Origin: Eggerthellaceae bacterium UBA5808
GTDB lineage: Bacteria; Actinomycetota; Coriobacteriia; Coriobacteriales; Eggerthellaceae
Direction: 5' to 3'
DNA length: 22,242 bases
Assembly: GCA_002417975.1 (NCBI GenBank)
Contig: DIDE01000060.1
Coordinates: 4,235-26,476, forward strand
Shown in pieces: positions 1 through 7,887 of the stretch (its first letter is position 1; the number at the start of each line of letters is the position of its first letter). The notes under the pieces are model-generated. The model searched no databases, was not told the DNA's origin, and was given only the letters and a program-made list of their open reading frames with translations. A program made the translations under genes and the position numbers.

Positions 1-1622
1 TTGACTTCTGCTTCGAATGCATCGCGATTCTGATCTCCATTGCACATGACATCAAGGTCGCTGTAACATAGCACCGCATTTTGGGAGACCATATTATCAG
101 GTACGATAATGGATCCCATATCACGTGGTACTGGCTCGGTTGCAAGGCAGGTATCTGTAAAACTGGCAACGTGTAATTGCTGATCAGAAACTGAAAGTGT
201 TGGATGTTGATCGGCAACATGCTGAAAGAATGCTTGCGTTTCATTGGATGTCGAATAGAGCGCACATTCATTGTCGGCAAGCGTGATCGTATCTTTGCCT
301 GCGATAGAAAGTGCATCGTTTACCTGCGAAAGCTTAATAATGGTGCAAGGATACATGCCATATTCAGGATTAGCAGATGTGTTTGTATAGTCGCTCAATG
401 ATGTATTGGTACACGATTCAAGATCGCTAAACGTGATCATATCCTGCGGGTCGATCCAAAAATCAACTTGAGCAGAACGATCGACGAGCCGTGCAGGATC
501 TGCTGCGTTGCGCTGTGAAGCAAGATTGCTGAGAGCAGGAAGCATATGGTTGTCTTGATCGAGCGTACATTGTTCATAGCAGTCGGGATTTGCTTCGACA
601 CCCATCATTGTTTTGTACGACGACCAGGTAGCGCTTGTTGTTGCATCGTAAGCAGTCGTTTTTGCGATGCTGCTGGATAGAGCGTTGGTGCATCCAATGC
701 CACTGCAGACGCTCGTGATTGCCAGGAATAAGGCAAGGCAGATGACGGTCATAGAAGCAAATGTTGTGTTCACCTTTGCGGCGAGCTGCCTAAGCGTAAA
801 CATGTTGAGGCCGCGAAGATACAGAGGCTTGATCATCTGCACAAGCTTGAGTAAAAAGCCCGAAAGCGAATAGAACAAAAGGGCAGTGCCAACGCAAACA
901 AGAATGGTTGCCTCAAGAAGTTGTGGCGAAGGGTTGGTCAGGCCATTGCTGTGCAGGAGGTAGTACGAATAGGCAATAATTCCGCATGAAACAATAAAGA
1001 GGACGAATGAAAGCGCAAGATTACGCAGTTTGAGCGTTTCGTTTTTTTGCCCAGCGTGGAGTAAATCGATCAGCTTGTCTTTAGTAACGGCGCGAGCATT
1101 GGCGAACGATGCAACGAGGAAAATCGCTAGAAATACGATAATGCTGCGTGTGAGTCCGACCATTGAGTATCCATACACAAATCCGTCGAGTGTTCCTTGA
1201 AACATCGATGCGGTGACGTGCATAAGGACTTGAGAGAATACCCATCCCAAGATGAGTCCAAAAATAAGTGAAGCGGCACTTACCAGGATAGTTTCGATTG
1301 ATACGATGGCAAGCACATCACGCTTACGCATGCCGAGGGTCAAATAGATGCCGAATTCATGCTTACGGCGTCGGATAAGGAACCGATTGGCATAGATGAC
1401 TAAAAATGCCAGAATAAATGCGATAAAGATACTGACATCATTAAGAATATCGACCAAGAGTTCGCGTAAACTACTGCTTGAACCGATCGCCGTTACTGCC
1501 TGTTGATCGGTAATCGAATTAAATGCATAGAAGACGGCGACACCGAGCGCAATGGTCAGAAAGTAGATGCCAAAATCTCGTATCGATTTACGTACGTTGC
1601 CAAGAGCGAGTTTAGCAAGCAT
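1..1622 (-). CDS. BceB-like FtsX-domain ABC transporter permease, C-terminus beyond window
   Basis: Reading the minus strand from the ATG at 1622 gives an open frame of 540 codons that runs off the left edge without a stop. It begins MLAKLALGNVRK and carries the motif FGIYLTLGM (residues 90-98), typical of the BceB/FtsX permease family. I see hydrophobic segments near residues 18-36, 63-82, 104-130, 157-175, 201-222, 238-260 and 290-308. After these a polar region begins, which fits the large extracellular sensor domain of BceB proteins; the last helices would lie outside the window. The ATG overlaps the stop of the ATPase gene by one base (TGATG), so the two are translationally coupled. By family knowledge this class exports or detoxifies cell-wall-active peptides and signals to a partner histidine kinase; the substrate here is unknown. 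Confidence 0.9.
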   Translation of the reverse strand, partial: MLAKLALGNVRKSIRDFGIYFLTIALGVAVFYAFNSITDQQAVTAIGSSSSLRELLVDILNDVSIFIAFILAFLVIYANRFLIRRRKHEFGIYLTLGMRKRDVLAIVSIETILVSAASLIFGLILGWVFSQVLMHVTASMFQGTLDGFVYGYSMVGLTRSIIVFLAIFLVASFANARAVTKDKLIDLLHAGQKNETLKLRNLALSFVLFIVSCGIIAYSYYLLHSNGLTNPSPQLLEATILVCVGTALLFYSLSGFLLKLVQMIKPLYLRGLNMFTLRQLAAKVNTTFASMTVICLALFLAITSVCSGIGCTNALSSSIAKTTAYDATTSATWSSYKTMMGVEANPDCYEQCTLDQDNHMLPALSNLASQRNAADPARLVDRSAQVDFWIDPQDMITFSDLESCTNTSLSDYTNTSANPEYGMYPCTIIKLSQVNDALSIAGKDTITLADNECALYSTSNETQAFFQHVADQHPTLSVSDQQLHVASFTDTCLATEPVPRDMGSIIVPDNMVSQNAVLCYSDLDVMCNGDQNRDAFEAEV

Positions 1623-2485
1623 CAGGCGATACCTCCCTCGATTTCGGCGGAAGATTTGACGATCTGAGCGTAGAAAGCCGAGCGGTCGTCACTTGAACGT
1701 GTAAGTTCTTGTTCAACCACGCCGTCCTTAAGGAACACAATGCGCTGGCAGTAGCTTGCCGATACAGGATCGTGCGTGACCATGAGAATGGTCGATCCCA
1801 TGTTGTTCATAGACTCGAATGTCTGCAACAATTGTGCGGCTGATTTTGAGTCGAGTGCGCCCGTTGGTTCATCGGCAAGAATGAGCTGCGGGTTGCCGAT
1901 TGTTGCGCGGACGGCTGCGATGCGTTGTTTTTGGCCGCCAGAGATTTGATACGGATACTTATCGAGCACCTGCGCCACGTTTAAACGCTGAGCAAACGCA
2001 TGGATGCGCGTGTCTATGTCGTGCGCGGGAGTGTGCTTAATAGTAAGTGTGAGTGCAATATTTTCGTAGCACGTAAGCGTGTCAAGTAAGTTTGAATCCT
2101 GGAATACGAATCCGAGCTTATCGCGCCTGAACGTGGAAAGTTGGCGTGCATTCATGCCAACAATATCGGTACCGTCGATCAGCACCTGACCAGAACTGGG
2201 CTCATCGATTGTTGATATGCAGTTAAGCAGCGTCGATTTGCCCGATCCGCTTGGTCCCATAATGCCGACGAACTCGCCACGAGCAACGCTAAACGTAATA
2301 TGGCTTAGAGCATCAGTGATGATGCCATCTTTGCCAGCTTGTCGATAGGTTTTAGAAATGTTTCGTGCTTCGAGTACAGGTTGCGAAGCAGAGTGTTGGG
2401 CGGGGTTTGATGGTGACAAAGGCTGTTGTTGTAAAGATCCCGATACAGTTGAGTGCTGCGGCTGCGAAGACGCGCGAACTTGCAT
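1622..2485 (-). CDS. ABC transporter ATPase, BceA/LolD type
   Basis: This is the ATP-binding subunit partnering the downstream permease. From the chosen start (287 aa) it shows Walker A GPSGSGKS (77-84), Q-loop Gln129, signature ISGGQKQR (181-188, Ile in place of the usual Leu), Walker B LILADE (201-206) and H-loop His238. I chose the ATG at 2485 because AAAGGA lies six bases upstream; an in-frame ATG at 2521 would add 12 residues but has no ribosome site. Residues 1-36 are a Gln/Ser/Pro-rich extension that is not part of the ABC fold and is unusual for this family. The gene is divergent from a response regulator and histidine kinase, the standard arrangement for BceAB-BceRS modules, so induction by that pair is likely. 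Confidence 0.93.
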   Translation of the reverse strand: MQVRASSQPQHSTVSGSLQQQPLSPSNPAQHSASQPVLEARNISKTYRQAGKDGIITDALSHITFSVARGEFVGIMGPSGSGKSTLLNCISTIDEPSSGQVLIDGTDIVGMNARQLSTFRRDKLGFVFQDSNLLDTLTCYENIALTLTIKHTPAHDIDTRIHAFAQRLNVAQVLDKYPYQISGGQKQRIAAVRATIGNPQLILADEPTGALDSKSAAQLLQTFESMNNMGSTILMVTHDPVSASYCQRIVFLKDGVVEQELTRSSDDRSAFYAQIVKSSAEIEGGIA

Positions 2486-2511
2486 GGAAGGTCCTTTCTT
2501 CGTGGACTGAT

Positions 2512-2578
2512 AGTCTGACATATAGACTTGTCTGTAGTTTGATCAGCATTGATGTAATAGTTCTGTAATGCCTGATCA
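2512..2578. promoter_or_regulatory. Two dyads in the divergent promoter region (candidate operators)
   Basis: Two inverted repeats lie between the divergent ATPase and regulator genes. The longer has arms TGATCAGCATT (2540-2550) and AATGCCTGATCA (2567-2578), complementary apart from a one-base bulge and separated by 16 bases. The shorter is AGTCT-N7-AGACT (2512-2528), just upstream of the likely ATPase start. Their position suits binding by the neighbouring OmpR-type regulator, but that link is inference. Confidence 0.45.
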
Positions 2579-2633
2579 CTACCGTGCATTTACAAGCATA
2601 AGGAGCAGTCCTTGCGGTCTTCTTCGTTCCTCC

Positions 2634-2661
2634 TTACAATTGCCTTAAATCTGTTTATGCT
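2634..2661 (+). promoter_or_regulatory. Possible promoter of the response regulator operon
   Basis: TTACAA (2634-2639) and TATGCT (2656-2661) are separated by 16 bases and lie upstream of the regulator gene. The match to a sigma-A promoter is moderate. It would give a leader of about 125 bases, which includes a 10-base palindrome ATACATGTAT at 2734-2743. Confidence 0.3.
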
Positions 2662-2793
2662 GGCGTAACGAGTGCGCATGCTGTGCTTTAATCGGAACTG
2701 CACATTGCCGCGATAGGGATACAGCGTGTTGGAATACATGTATACGATGCTGATGCATGTTGTCGTAGTTGTCGAAGAGGGAGAAGCACATTC

Positions 2794-3522
2794 ATGAGCA
2801 GAAATGAGCGCCATCTACTTACCAAGAGCATTGTGCTCGTCGATGACGAACCGGAACTTCTACATATGGTTTCCGAGATTCTCACGCGCGAGGGGTTCGA
2901 ATCGCTTCATGCGTTTACTTCTCCGACGGAGGCACTCGCATTTTGTCGCACATCAGCGGTCAATAACGAATCGATCGGGCTTGTCATACTCGACGTTATG
3001 ATGCCTGAGATGGATGGTAATGCGCTGCTATCTTATATTCGCTGCATCGCTACGCTGGAACATGTCCCAGCGATTTTTCTTACCGCAAAAGATGCACCGC
3101 AAGATCGCATTGCCGGTCTAGGCCTAGGCGCTGACGACTACATTGCTAAGCCGTTTTTGCCACAAGAACTTGTTCTTAGAATCATGGCCGTGCTAAGACG
3201 CTGCTATGCGGAGGACGATCCAACGCTTGATCTGGGATATTGCTCAGTTAATTTTGACACGGCTGAGGTCACCCGTCCCGATGGAGTGGTGATGCTTACG
3301 GCAAAAGAGCATGATATTTTGCGCGTGCTTGCTCAAAATCGCGGTCGGATTGTGACGATTGATGCGTTATGCCAGGCGTGTTGGGAAGACTCCTTTGGCT
3401 ACGAAAATACGCTTATGGCTCATATCCACCGACTGCGTGAGAAAATTGAGCAGGATCCTGCGCATCCGCAGGCCCTGGTCACCGTTAAAGGGCTTGGTTA
3501 TAAGCTCATCGCACAAGGGTAG
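2794..3522 (+). CDS. OmpR/PhoB-family response regulator
   Basis: A 242-aa two-domain regulator. The receiver domain (about 11-130) has the acidic pair Asp17-Asp18, the phosphoacceptor Asp67 in VILDVMMPEMDG, Thr97 and Lys119 in IAKPF. The C-terminal winged helix (about 145-240) has the usual TAKEHDILRVLAQNRGRIVT and VKGLGYKL segments. A GGAG sits 10 bases before the ATG. The gene is eight bases from the following histidine kinase and divergent from a BceAB-type transporter, so it probably activates that transporter in response to a cell-wall stress. The stimulus cannot be read from the sequence. Confidence 0.95.
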   Translation: MSRNERHLLTKSIVLVDDEPELLHMVSEILTREGFESLHAFTSPTEALAFCRTSAVNNESIGLVILDVMMPEMDGNALLSYIRCIATLEHVPAIFLTAKDAPQDRIAGLGLGADDYIAKPFLPQELVLRIMAVLRRCYAEDDPTLDLGYCSVNFDTAEVTRPDGVVMLTAKEHDILRVLAQNRGRIVTIDALCQACWEDSFGYENTLMAHIHRLREKIEQDPAHPQALVTVKGLGYKLIAQG

Positions 3523-3530
3523 GTGAGCAT

Positions 3531-5261
3531 ATGAAACCAGTACAAACGCCGCCTGGGTATCCACCGACTCCTCCATGTGTCCCAAGTTCTGCAAGAAAGC
3601 GTCCAAAGTCGCGTCATAGTCTGAGATTTTTTGGACGTTATTTGCAGCAGCAGGGAGCATTCGCTCGTTATGTTTCTAAGCGGCTGCTTACGTTTTTAGC
3701 GGTTGCCATAATTGTTGTAGCGGTGAACATTATTGTGTATGTCGATGTGATGCTCTATATGGATGGGCGCACGGGTGCACAAGAAGCATTCCCGACGTTT
3801 TTAAAACAGGTCGACGGAGAACTTGCCCAGCAGCAAAATGGTCAATGGACGATCGACGATCAAACGCTTGCTACTGTGTATGACAGAGGTTTGTGGCTGC
3901 AACTTGTTAATGCACAGGGGCAGGTCATATGGTCCGAAAATGCACCTGATGAACTTCCGCAGTCGTATACGACAACGCAGATGGCGTTGGCCGCGCACGC
4001 TCATAAGGTGAATGATTGTCCGGTATATATTTGGGATCATGGTGATGGGTCGCTTCTTATAATGGGCGTTCCGTCGGAAGCGTATTGGACCTCTAATGGA
4101 TACATTGGAGGTGATGCAACGTTTGGAATTTTCTTTAATATAGTGTTTATCGTCGATGTTCTCATTTTTGTACTCTATACATGGATTTCGTGGCGCTCGA
4201 TGCGTCGCACCGTGGGACCTATCACTGATGCACTCGATGATTTGTCAAAGGGTCGCCCCGTGTCGCTTGCATATGGAGGTGATCTTAGCCAGATAGTCCA
4301 AAGCGTTAATGAGGCATCCGATATCATCAGGCGTAAAGATCAAGCGCGTGAATCGTGGATTAAAGGAGTGTCTCACGATATTAGAACGCCGCTTTCGATG
4401 ATAACGGGATATGCGGATTCTATTACTCATGATGCGACGACGTCGGATCAATCACGTGCATACGCGTTGACGATTCGTGCTCAGAGTTTGCGTATTAAAG
4501 ATTTGGTGTACGATCTCAACGCTGCTTCGCAACTTGAATACGATAATCAGCCGCTGCATTGTGAACCTATCGCAGTGACATCACTTGTACGCAGTACCGT
4601 TGTTGAATATCTCAACGCCATGCCAGAAGGCAAGTATTGTATTGAGTGTCAGTGCTCGAATACTGTAGGTGACACACGGCTTGATGGCGATGTCCATTTG
4701 TTGCAGCGGGCGCTACATAACCTTATTCAGAATGCGATCAATCATAATCCTGATGGTTGCACGATCAACGTTCATCTTAATGTTGCGATGTGCAATGATG
4801 AGTCGCGTGAGAACAGTGAGGTGTGTGCTGATAATAAGGCACATACTGGTGGTGAGACGTGCACCAATAATGAGATGCATAGCGTTGATGGGGCGACGGC
4901 TGACGTTACCGCGTATGATGATGTTGCTACGGCGCACAATGACAATGCAGCGCCTGATGGGCCAAAAGGTCGGTGCGTTAGAATTTCCGTTACCGATGAT
5001 GGTATTGGTATAGCGGCAGATGATCTTACAACGCTACGTGCAAAGCTTGCTTCGGCTGATTCTGATCGTTTAGCACATACATCGGTTGCAGAACATGGAC
5101 TTGGCCTTGTCTTAGTAAGCCGCATTGCTCACGCACATGGAGGGTTATTAAACGTCGACGGATCTGCACGAGGAAAGGCGGTTCATGGAAGATTTGCTGC
5201 GACGATTATTCTTCCGATCGATACTTCTGACTCCTTGCATAACGTCTCATCTCGCAAATAA
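3531..5261 (+). CDS. Two-transmembrane sensor histidine kinase with repeat insertion
   Basis: A 576-aa membrane sensor kinase. A Pro/basic N-terminus precedes TM1 (about 52-76), an extracytoplasmic domain of about 120 residues, TM2 (about 197-221) and a HAMP-like linker. The phosphoacceptor is His282 in VSHDIRTPLSM. The N box is at 393-405 (HNLIQNAIN), the G1 box DDGIG at 489-493 and the G2 box EHGLGL at 521-526. Between the N and G1 boxes lies an extra stretch of about 60 residues (420-479) rich in Asn, Asp, Ala and Thr, built from five 11-12 residue units. This is absent from typical kinases. The sizeable extracytoplasmic domain differs from short-loop BceS sensors, so this kinase may sense a ligand itself. 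It starts eight bases after the regulator stop and is probably co-transcribed with it. Confidence 0.94.
   Translation: MKPVQTPPGYPPTPPCVPSSARKRPKSRHSLRFFGRYLQQQGAFARYVSKRLLTFLAVAIIVVAVNIIVYVDVMLYMDGRTGAQEAFPTFLKQVDGELAQQQNGQWTIDDQTLATVYDRGLWLQLVNAQGQVIWSENAPDELPQSYTTTQMALAAHAHKVNDCPVYIWDHGDGSLLIMGVPSEAYWTSNGYIGGDATFGIFFNIVFIVDVLIFVLYTWISWRSMRRTVGPITDALDDLSKGRPVSLAYGGDLSQIVQSVNEASDIIRRKDQARESWIKGVSHDIRTPLSMITGYADSITHDATTSDQSRAYALTIRAQSLRIKDLVYDLNAASQLEYDNQPLHCEPIAVTSLVRSTVVEYLNAMPEGKYCIECQCSNTVGDTRLDGDVHLLQRALHNLIQNAINHNPDGCTINVHLNVAMCNDESRENSEVCADNKAHTGGETCTNNEMHSVDGATADVTAYDDVATAHNDNAAPDGPKGRCVRISVTDDGIGIAADDLTTLRAKLASADSDRLAHTSVAEHGLGLVLVSRIAHAHGGLLNVDGSARGKAVHGRFAATIILPIDTSDSLHNVSSRK
4791..4964 (+). 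repeat. 33-36 bp tandem repeat inside the histidine kinase gene
   Basis: Five in-frame units start at 4791, 4824, 4860, 4896 and 4929. The clearest pair encodes CADNKAHTGGET and CTNNEMHSVDGA; the others are more diverged and two have lost one codon. The array sits between the N and G1 boxes of the ATPase domain. Confidence 0.75.
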
Positions 5262-5544
5262 TGTTTGGTAGCAGCTCCAAACTATTGCTGCTTGCTATAG
5301 CGGTACGCACATGATAAGAATAAGTCCATTGATTACCTGATTGATTATGGCATGAATAGCGGTGCTAATTATGCTATTGGTTGTGTCGTTACTGCACCTA
5401 TCAATAGTATCAATTAGCTGCTATATTGATTGCGCTATCAACCGCCCCCCCCCTCAATGTGAATGGATAAGAAATGCCGCGTGTGCCTGAACGGCATATG
5501 CCTAAGTGGCATTCTTGTCCGCGGAGAAGGGACATGATGCCTAT
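5262..5544. other. Spacer with weak hairpin, C9 tract and nested dyads
   Basis: No gene is visible. Just after the kinase stop, AGCAGC (5270-5275) can pair with GCTGCT (5287-5292), but no T-run follows, so it is a weak terminator candidate. A run of nine C lies at 5445-5453. Upstream of the amidase start are a perfect palindrome GGCATATGCC (5493-5502) and flanking arms AATGCC (5473-5478) and GGCATT (5508-5513). The middle holds loosely repeated phrases around 'ctattg' and 'tgctaatta'. Confidence 0.5.
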
Positions 5545-7113
5545 ATGTATCGTATTGCTCAATATCGTGCTGCGTACCGACGTGGAGATCTTTCTCCGCT
5601 ACAAGTAATTGGCGATCATCTTTCGTATACACGTTCCATTACCTCCAAAATCAATGCTTTGAGCGCATTGAACCCAATGGCTATGGAAGAAGCAAAACAG
5701 AGTGCTGATCGGTATGCGCAGTCAGCCCCAATTGGGCCGCTTGATGGTATACCGGTTATCGTCAAGGATTGCTTTCGCGTAAAAGGGATGCGTCGTTGGA
5801 ATGGCACGGCGATTCATGATGGTGATTCTGCGTCATCAGAGACCTCTGAGCCTGTCATGCGTTTGCGTGAAGCGGGCGCGATCATCATCGCGAAAACGAC
5901 CATGCCTGATATGGGGATGCTTGCGAGTGGAATAAGCTCGCAATTTGGTATCACAATGAATCCGTGGGATGCCGATGTAAGTCCTGGCGGGTCAAGCTCA
6001 GGAACTGCAGCTGCATTGGCGGCTGGTCTTGGTGCACTGGGGCTTGGAACAGACCTTGCGGGATCGGTACGCTTGCCATCAGGTCATTGTGGGCTTGCTG
6101 CCATTAAACCCACACAGGGGCGGATCGCATATTCTCCTGCGAGCAGCATGCGATCTGCTGGTGTTGTAGGTCGTTCGGTGAGTGATGTGATCGAAGGACT
6201 ATCCGTTGTAGGAACACATGCGTCGAGCGACGTGATGAGTCTGCCAGGCTCGTTTACTTCGTGTACATTCGAAAGTGTTCTACAACGATTGCCGCGAGTG
6301 GGCGTTATTGAATCAATGGGATACGGACATCCTGTCGAGTCTGAGGTACGCGATGCGGTTAATGCTGCGGCACATCGATTAGAACAGGTGGGATGTTTGG
6401 TCGAGCTGGCTTCTCCAGATTTAACTGATGCCGATTTCGATAATGCAAATCGCGTATTCCAAGCACGTGCGGCGGCCGAGGTGCGTGCATCCCGTCATTC
6501 TAAAAAGTTGCTTGAGCCTATAACGCATTGGCTTGAGGGAGCGGATACGCTTTGCATGGCCGATTACGAGGATGCCCTCAATGGCCTGCTTGCAACGGCG
6601 CGTAATCTTGAGCGTCGAACGTCGTGCTATGACTTTCTTCTCTGTCCTGTTATTCCCGTTTCGGGATTTGATGCCTATTCGTTTGGCCCAGGGAATGAGA
6701 GCAATTCGGGGAAAAAGTCGAAGAATAAGTCAGGACAAGAACCAATGGACAAGTCAGAGCAAGGTCAGCTAAACAAGCCAGAACAGGATCTGACGGGCAA
6801 GCTAGAACAAGAACTAACGGACAAGCCAGAACAAGAACCGACGGACAAGTCAGAGCAGGACCTGATGGGCAAGCTAGACCAAGATCCGCTCTACCACACG
6901 CAGTTTGTGGCCTGGTTTAATCAGACGGGTCAGCCAGCGGGGGTGTACCGCGAAGCGCATGATGATGTGCGCGGTCTTCCCATCGATGTACAGGTTGTTG
7001 GACGTCGGTTTGATGATGGTGGAGTGCTTGCTGTTGCGCAATATCTTGAGCGCACCCGGGGCAGACTTCCTGCATTTCCTCGTTTTGAGGGAGCACCTTG
7101 CTACGAATTGTAG
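5545..7113 (+). CDS. Amidase-signature family amidohydrolase with 8-aa repeat insertion
   Basis: An amidase-signature enzyme of about 522 residues that hydrolyses a C-N amide bond; the substrate is unknown. The Ser-cisSer-Lys triad is visible (numbered from this start): Lys74 in IPVIVKDCF, Ser150 in PGGSSSGT and Ser174 in TDLAGSVRLPSG. There is no gatB or gatC nearby and no signal peptide, so a cytoplasmic general amidase is more likely than GatA. I chose the ATG at 5545, with GGAGAAGGGA 12 bases upstream. A GTG at 5506 is in frame but lies over a palindrome and lacks a ribosome site. A Lys/Glu/Gln-rich insertion of about 60 residues, made of 8-residue repeats, precedes the conserved FNQTGQPAG segment. 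The stop codon TAG runs into eight G. Confidence 0.93.
   Translation: MYRIAQYRAAYRRGDLSPLQVIGDHLSYTRSITSKINALSALNPMAMEEAKQSADRYAQSAPIGPLDGIPVIVKDCFRVKGMRRWNGTAIHDGDSASSETSEPVMRLREAGAIIIAKTTMPDMGMLASGISSQFGITMNPWDADVSPGGSSSGTAAALAAGLGALGLGTDLAGSVRLPSGHCGLAAIKPTQGRIAYSPASSMRSAGVVGRSVSDVIEGLSVVGTHASSDVMSLPGSFTSCTFESVLQRLPRVGVIESMGYGHPVESEVRDAVNAAAHRLEQVGCLVELASPDLTDADFDNANRVFQARAAAEVRASRHSKKLLEPITHWLEGADTLCMADYEDALNGLLATARNLERRTSCYDFLLCPVIPVSGFDAYSFGPGNESNSGKKSKNKSGQEPMDKSEQGQLNKPEQDLTGKLEQELTDKPEQEPTDKSEQDLMGKLDQDPLYHTQFVAWFNQTGQPAGVYREAHDDVRGLPIDVQVVGRRFDDGGVLAVAQYLERTRGRLPAFPRFEGAPCYEL
6730..6897 (+). repeat. 24-bp tandem repeat inside the amidase gene
   Basis: Six full 24-bp units start at 6730, 6754, 6778, 6802, 6826 and 6850, and a decayed seventh follows at 6874. 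They encode 8-residue units such as PEQDLTGK, LEQELTDK, PEQEPTDK and SEQDLMGK, with consensus x-E-Q-(E/D)-x-x-(D/G)-K. Frame and spacing are preserved throughout. Confidence 0.93.
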
Positions 7114-7123
7114 GGGGGGGTGT

Positions 7124-7276
7124 AATGAGCTGCATGGAATATGCAGGCGCTGCAAGGAATGTGCAATGAGCTGTAGGAAATGCTATTGATAAGAGTTATA
7201 AGGAAGTACGTAAGTTGTACAGAACGCGCGGTATAAGTTGCAAAGCGCATATGTCATGAGCTGCAAGAAACATGCG
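7124..7276. repeat. Degenerate ~20-bp repeat family between amidase and deacylase genes
   Basis: The phrase atgagctg-(c/t)a-n-g-(g/a)aa-n-atgc recurs at about 7125-7144, 7165-7184 and 7256-7275. More decayed forms lie near 7146-7164 and 7233-7250. No ORF or terminator is evident in the spacer. A G8 tract (7113-7120) begins in the amidase stop codon. Confidence 0.6.
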
Positions 7277-7349
7277 ATACGAACGATAGGGAAACATGTG
7301 GAATGAATAGTGACTCGTAAAGTCAAAACTGGTGAAAAGGAGCTATGAC

Positions 7350-7838
7350 ATGGATGAACGCGACGTTATTCAATTACTTGAGCATGACGGATGCCACTAT
7401 ACGTTGTTCCGGCATGAGCCATTCTTTTCTGCTAGTGATGGCCTTCCCAAAGGAATTCCATCACCCGAGGCGTCGAGCAAAAGTTTGTTTTTGCATGATA
7501 GTAAACGCCTCCATTGGTATTTAGCGACCTTGCCGCTCTTTGAGCGGGCGGACCTTAAGCGTATTGCCGAAGCGGTGGGGAGTAAGCGATTAAGTTTTGC
7601 GTCTAAGGATGAATTGCAATCGTATTTAAACATCATGCCTGGTTCGGTGACGCCATTCGCTTTATTCCAGGTGTCGGCTGCATCCGTTGTGGCGTTATTT
7701 GATACAGCGTTTGATCAACGCGATATCTATGTTCACCCCATGCACAATGGTGCGTCTCTTAAACTTGCGTGTAATGATCTTATCCGTTTGCTTGAACAGG
7801 CGGGGCGCACGGTAGTGGTTGCTCAGTTTGCGTCATAA
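7350..7838 (+). CDS. YbaK/ProX-type aminoacyl-tRNA deacylase (PrdX-like)
   Basis: A 162-aa single-domain protein of the YbaK/EbsC fold. Family members clear mischarged tRNA in trans, typically Ala-tRNA(Pro) or Cys-tRNA(Pro). The visible family signatures are the segment around KSLFLHDSKRLHWYLATLP, then KRLSFASKDEL, then the loop MPGSVTPFALF, then VHPMHNGASLKL with its conserved His-Pro and Asn. I chose the ATG at 7350 because AAGGAG (7337-7342) sits seven bases upstream; an in-frame GTG at 7332 lies almost on that ribosome site and is unlikely. It is probably a free-standing proofreading factor of the ProX subclass. Substrate specificity cannot be settled from sequence alone. Confidence 0.9.
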   Translation: MDERDVIQLLEHDGCHYTLFRHEPFFSASDGLPKGIPSPEASSKSLFLHDSKRLHWYLATLPLFERADLKRIAEAVGSKRLSFASKDELQSYLNIMPGSVTPFALFQVSAASVVALFDTAFDQRDIYVHPMHNGASLKLACNDLIRLLEQAGRTVVVAQFAS

Positions 7839-7887
7839 GCTGTGCTGTTGTCTGAATGCTACTTAGAGATTACTTTGCGTGCGAACG

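Noticed and set aside
204..873. Two short plus-strand open frames (204-401 and 667-873)
   Set aside because: They are antisense to the long permease frame, which shows clear membrane segments and a family motif.
4669..5125. Open frames on both strands within the histidine kinase
   Set aside because: Their Met/Arg/Leu-rich or Ser/Ala-rich composition comes from reading the repeat insert in other frames; the kinase boxes fix the true frame.
5506..5544. GTG start for the amidase
   Set aside because: It has no ribosome site and sits within a dyad; the ATG at 5545 has GGAGAAGGGA upstream.
5545..7113. GatA subunit of the tRNA-dependent amidotransferase
   Set aside because: No gatB or gatC lies next to it, and the repeat insertion and overall pattern fit a general amidase better; not excluded entirely.
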